From Undaria pinnatifida (lineage: Eukaryota > Sar > Phaeophyceae > Laminariales > Alariaceae): a stretch of DNA of 64,000 nt. Each line of letters starts with the position of its first letter. Positions within the stretch are counted from its first letter, which is position 1. Where the stretch lies: assembly GCA_012845835.1 (NCBI GenBank), contig JABAKD010000001.1, positions 3,974,976-4,038,975 of the forward strand, written 5' to 3'. Below are positions 63,556 to 64,000 of the stretch, in pieces. The notes under the pieces were generated by a model. The model had not been told where the DNA came from, ran no database searches, and saw nothing but the letters and a program-made list of their open reading frames with translations. The position numbers and the translations under genes are program-made.

Positions 63556-64000
63556 AGTATGAACAGCTGTTTGTCAGCTGCAACATACTAATTAACGGTA
63601 GCAGGGATAGTGACAACCGCGAGGTGACACACTTCCTTTGGCGAAAACTACCGGTGATGTCTTTGAGTAGGTCGAGCGGCCAACCGAAAATTACAAGAGG
63701 CAAAAAGTGGCAAAACTCAAATAAAATCCACTGCTCTTCATAATTCTCACTGCGCGTTGGCTCGCGGCCCGACATCGACTTGCGCGAAGGTAAAACCGGC
63801 TTCCGGGAAAAACCCTTCGCTCCCCATCCCGAGAGCCCTAGAATTTAGACAACAACCGAAAACATCAAGTGACACTCGGACGTAAAATAAAAAAAAAAAG
63901 AACCGTCCCTCGCTTGGTGTTCCCACTGTAGTTGCTGCCCGGCTCTCAACACCTACAGCGCGGGAAAAACCTGGCCATCCAGGAAAAAACCCATAGCGCA
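63556..64000. other. Right-edge stretch
   Basis: No gene is recognised. If the polypurine tract is real, this could be the 3' internal region of another minus-strand copia element that continues beyond the window. Confidence 0.3.

Noticed and set aside
1-64000. rRNA genes, prophage or integrated large DNA virus genes
   Set aside because: No rRNA core words, capsid, packaging or viral polymerase motifs were seen on either strand.

Overview
The window is nuclear DNA from a eukaryote and is almost entirely nested transposable elements and tandem repeats. Supporting signs are GT-AG introns of roughly 0.6 kb, LTR and non-LTR retrotransposons, tRNA-headed SINEs, an interstitial CCCTAA block, and no bacterial-style operons. 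The copia, gypsy and LINE proteins resemble families I associate with stramenopiles, and the intron size and TTAGGG-type repeat fit a brown alga. That assignment is inference, not proof.

Host genes: only one host-like coding unit is convincing. It is the last two exons (1888-2023 and 2651-2826, + strand) of a class I SAM-dependent methyltransferase whose upstream exons lie off the left edge or were displaced by repeats. A few other ORFs of 90-175 aa are listed as unassigned.

Layout: 1-1613 and 4515-5427 are copies of an interspersed repeat with long poly-C runs (called CTR here). A diverged ~140-bp tandem array lies at 3722-4325. A dead copia RNase H remnant is at 7590-8195, and one arm of an unknown inverted repeat at 8527-9290. 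A decayed non-LTR retrotransposon (RT and C-terminal region) runs 10840-12405. A structurally complete Ty1/copia element occupies 12824-20125, with 400-bp LTRs and a perfect CACTT target duplication, but its reading frame is broken by stops and frameshifts. A tRNA-headed SINE (21590-21906), a GTT-linked repeat and the second inverted-repeat arm (24520-25270) follow. Next comes a foldback element enclosing a Gag-like frame (25766-26681), then an old Ty3/gypsy element (26682-34502). Its LTR end is followed directly by a primer binding site, then gag with a CCCH finger, RT, RNase H, integrase and a C-terminal module. From 34.7 to 45.2 kb are minisatellites, duplicated segments, a MITE with TTCG duplication and more CTR copies. 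From 46.3 to 48.9 kb CTR copies alternate in orientation and form large palindromes.

A compact LTR element with no ORF (TRIM-like) lies at 49027-50245; its primer binding site extends through most of a leucine-tRNA complement. About 1 kb of (AAAGG)n follows, then several copies of a ~410-bp poly(A)-tailed retroposon, two of them head to head. Three CCAAT-containing repeats, a second tRNA-headed SINE and a minus-strand copia fragment of another lineage (gag, zinc knuckle, protease; 60487-62226) complete the window, with a candidate 1.2-kb LTR at 62329-63545.

The elements do not form a pathway. The window records successive insertions: young copia beside older gypsy and LINE, and small non-autonomous elements that probably depend on enzymes supplied from elsewhere.
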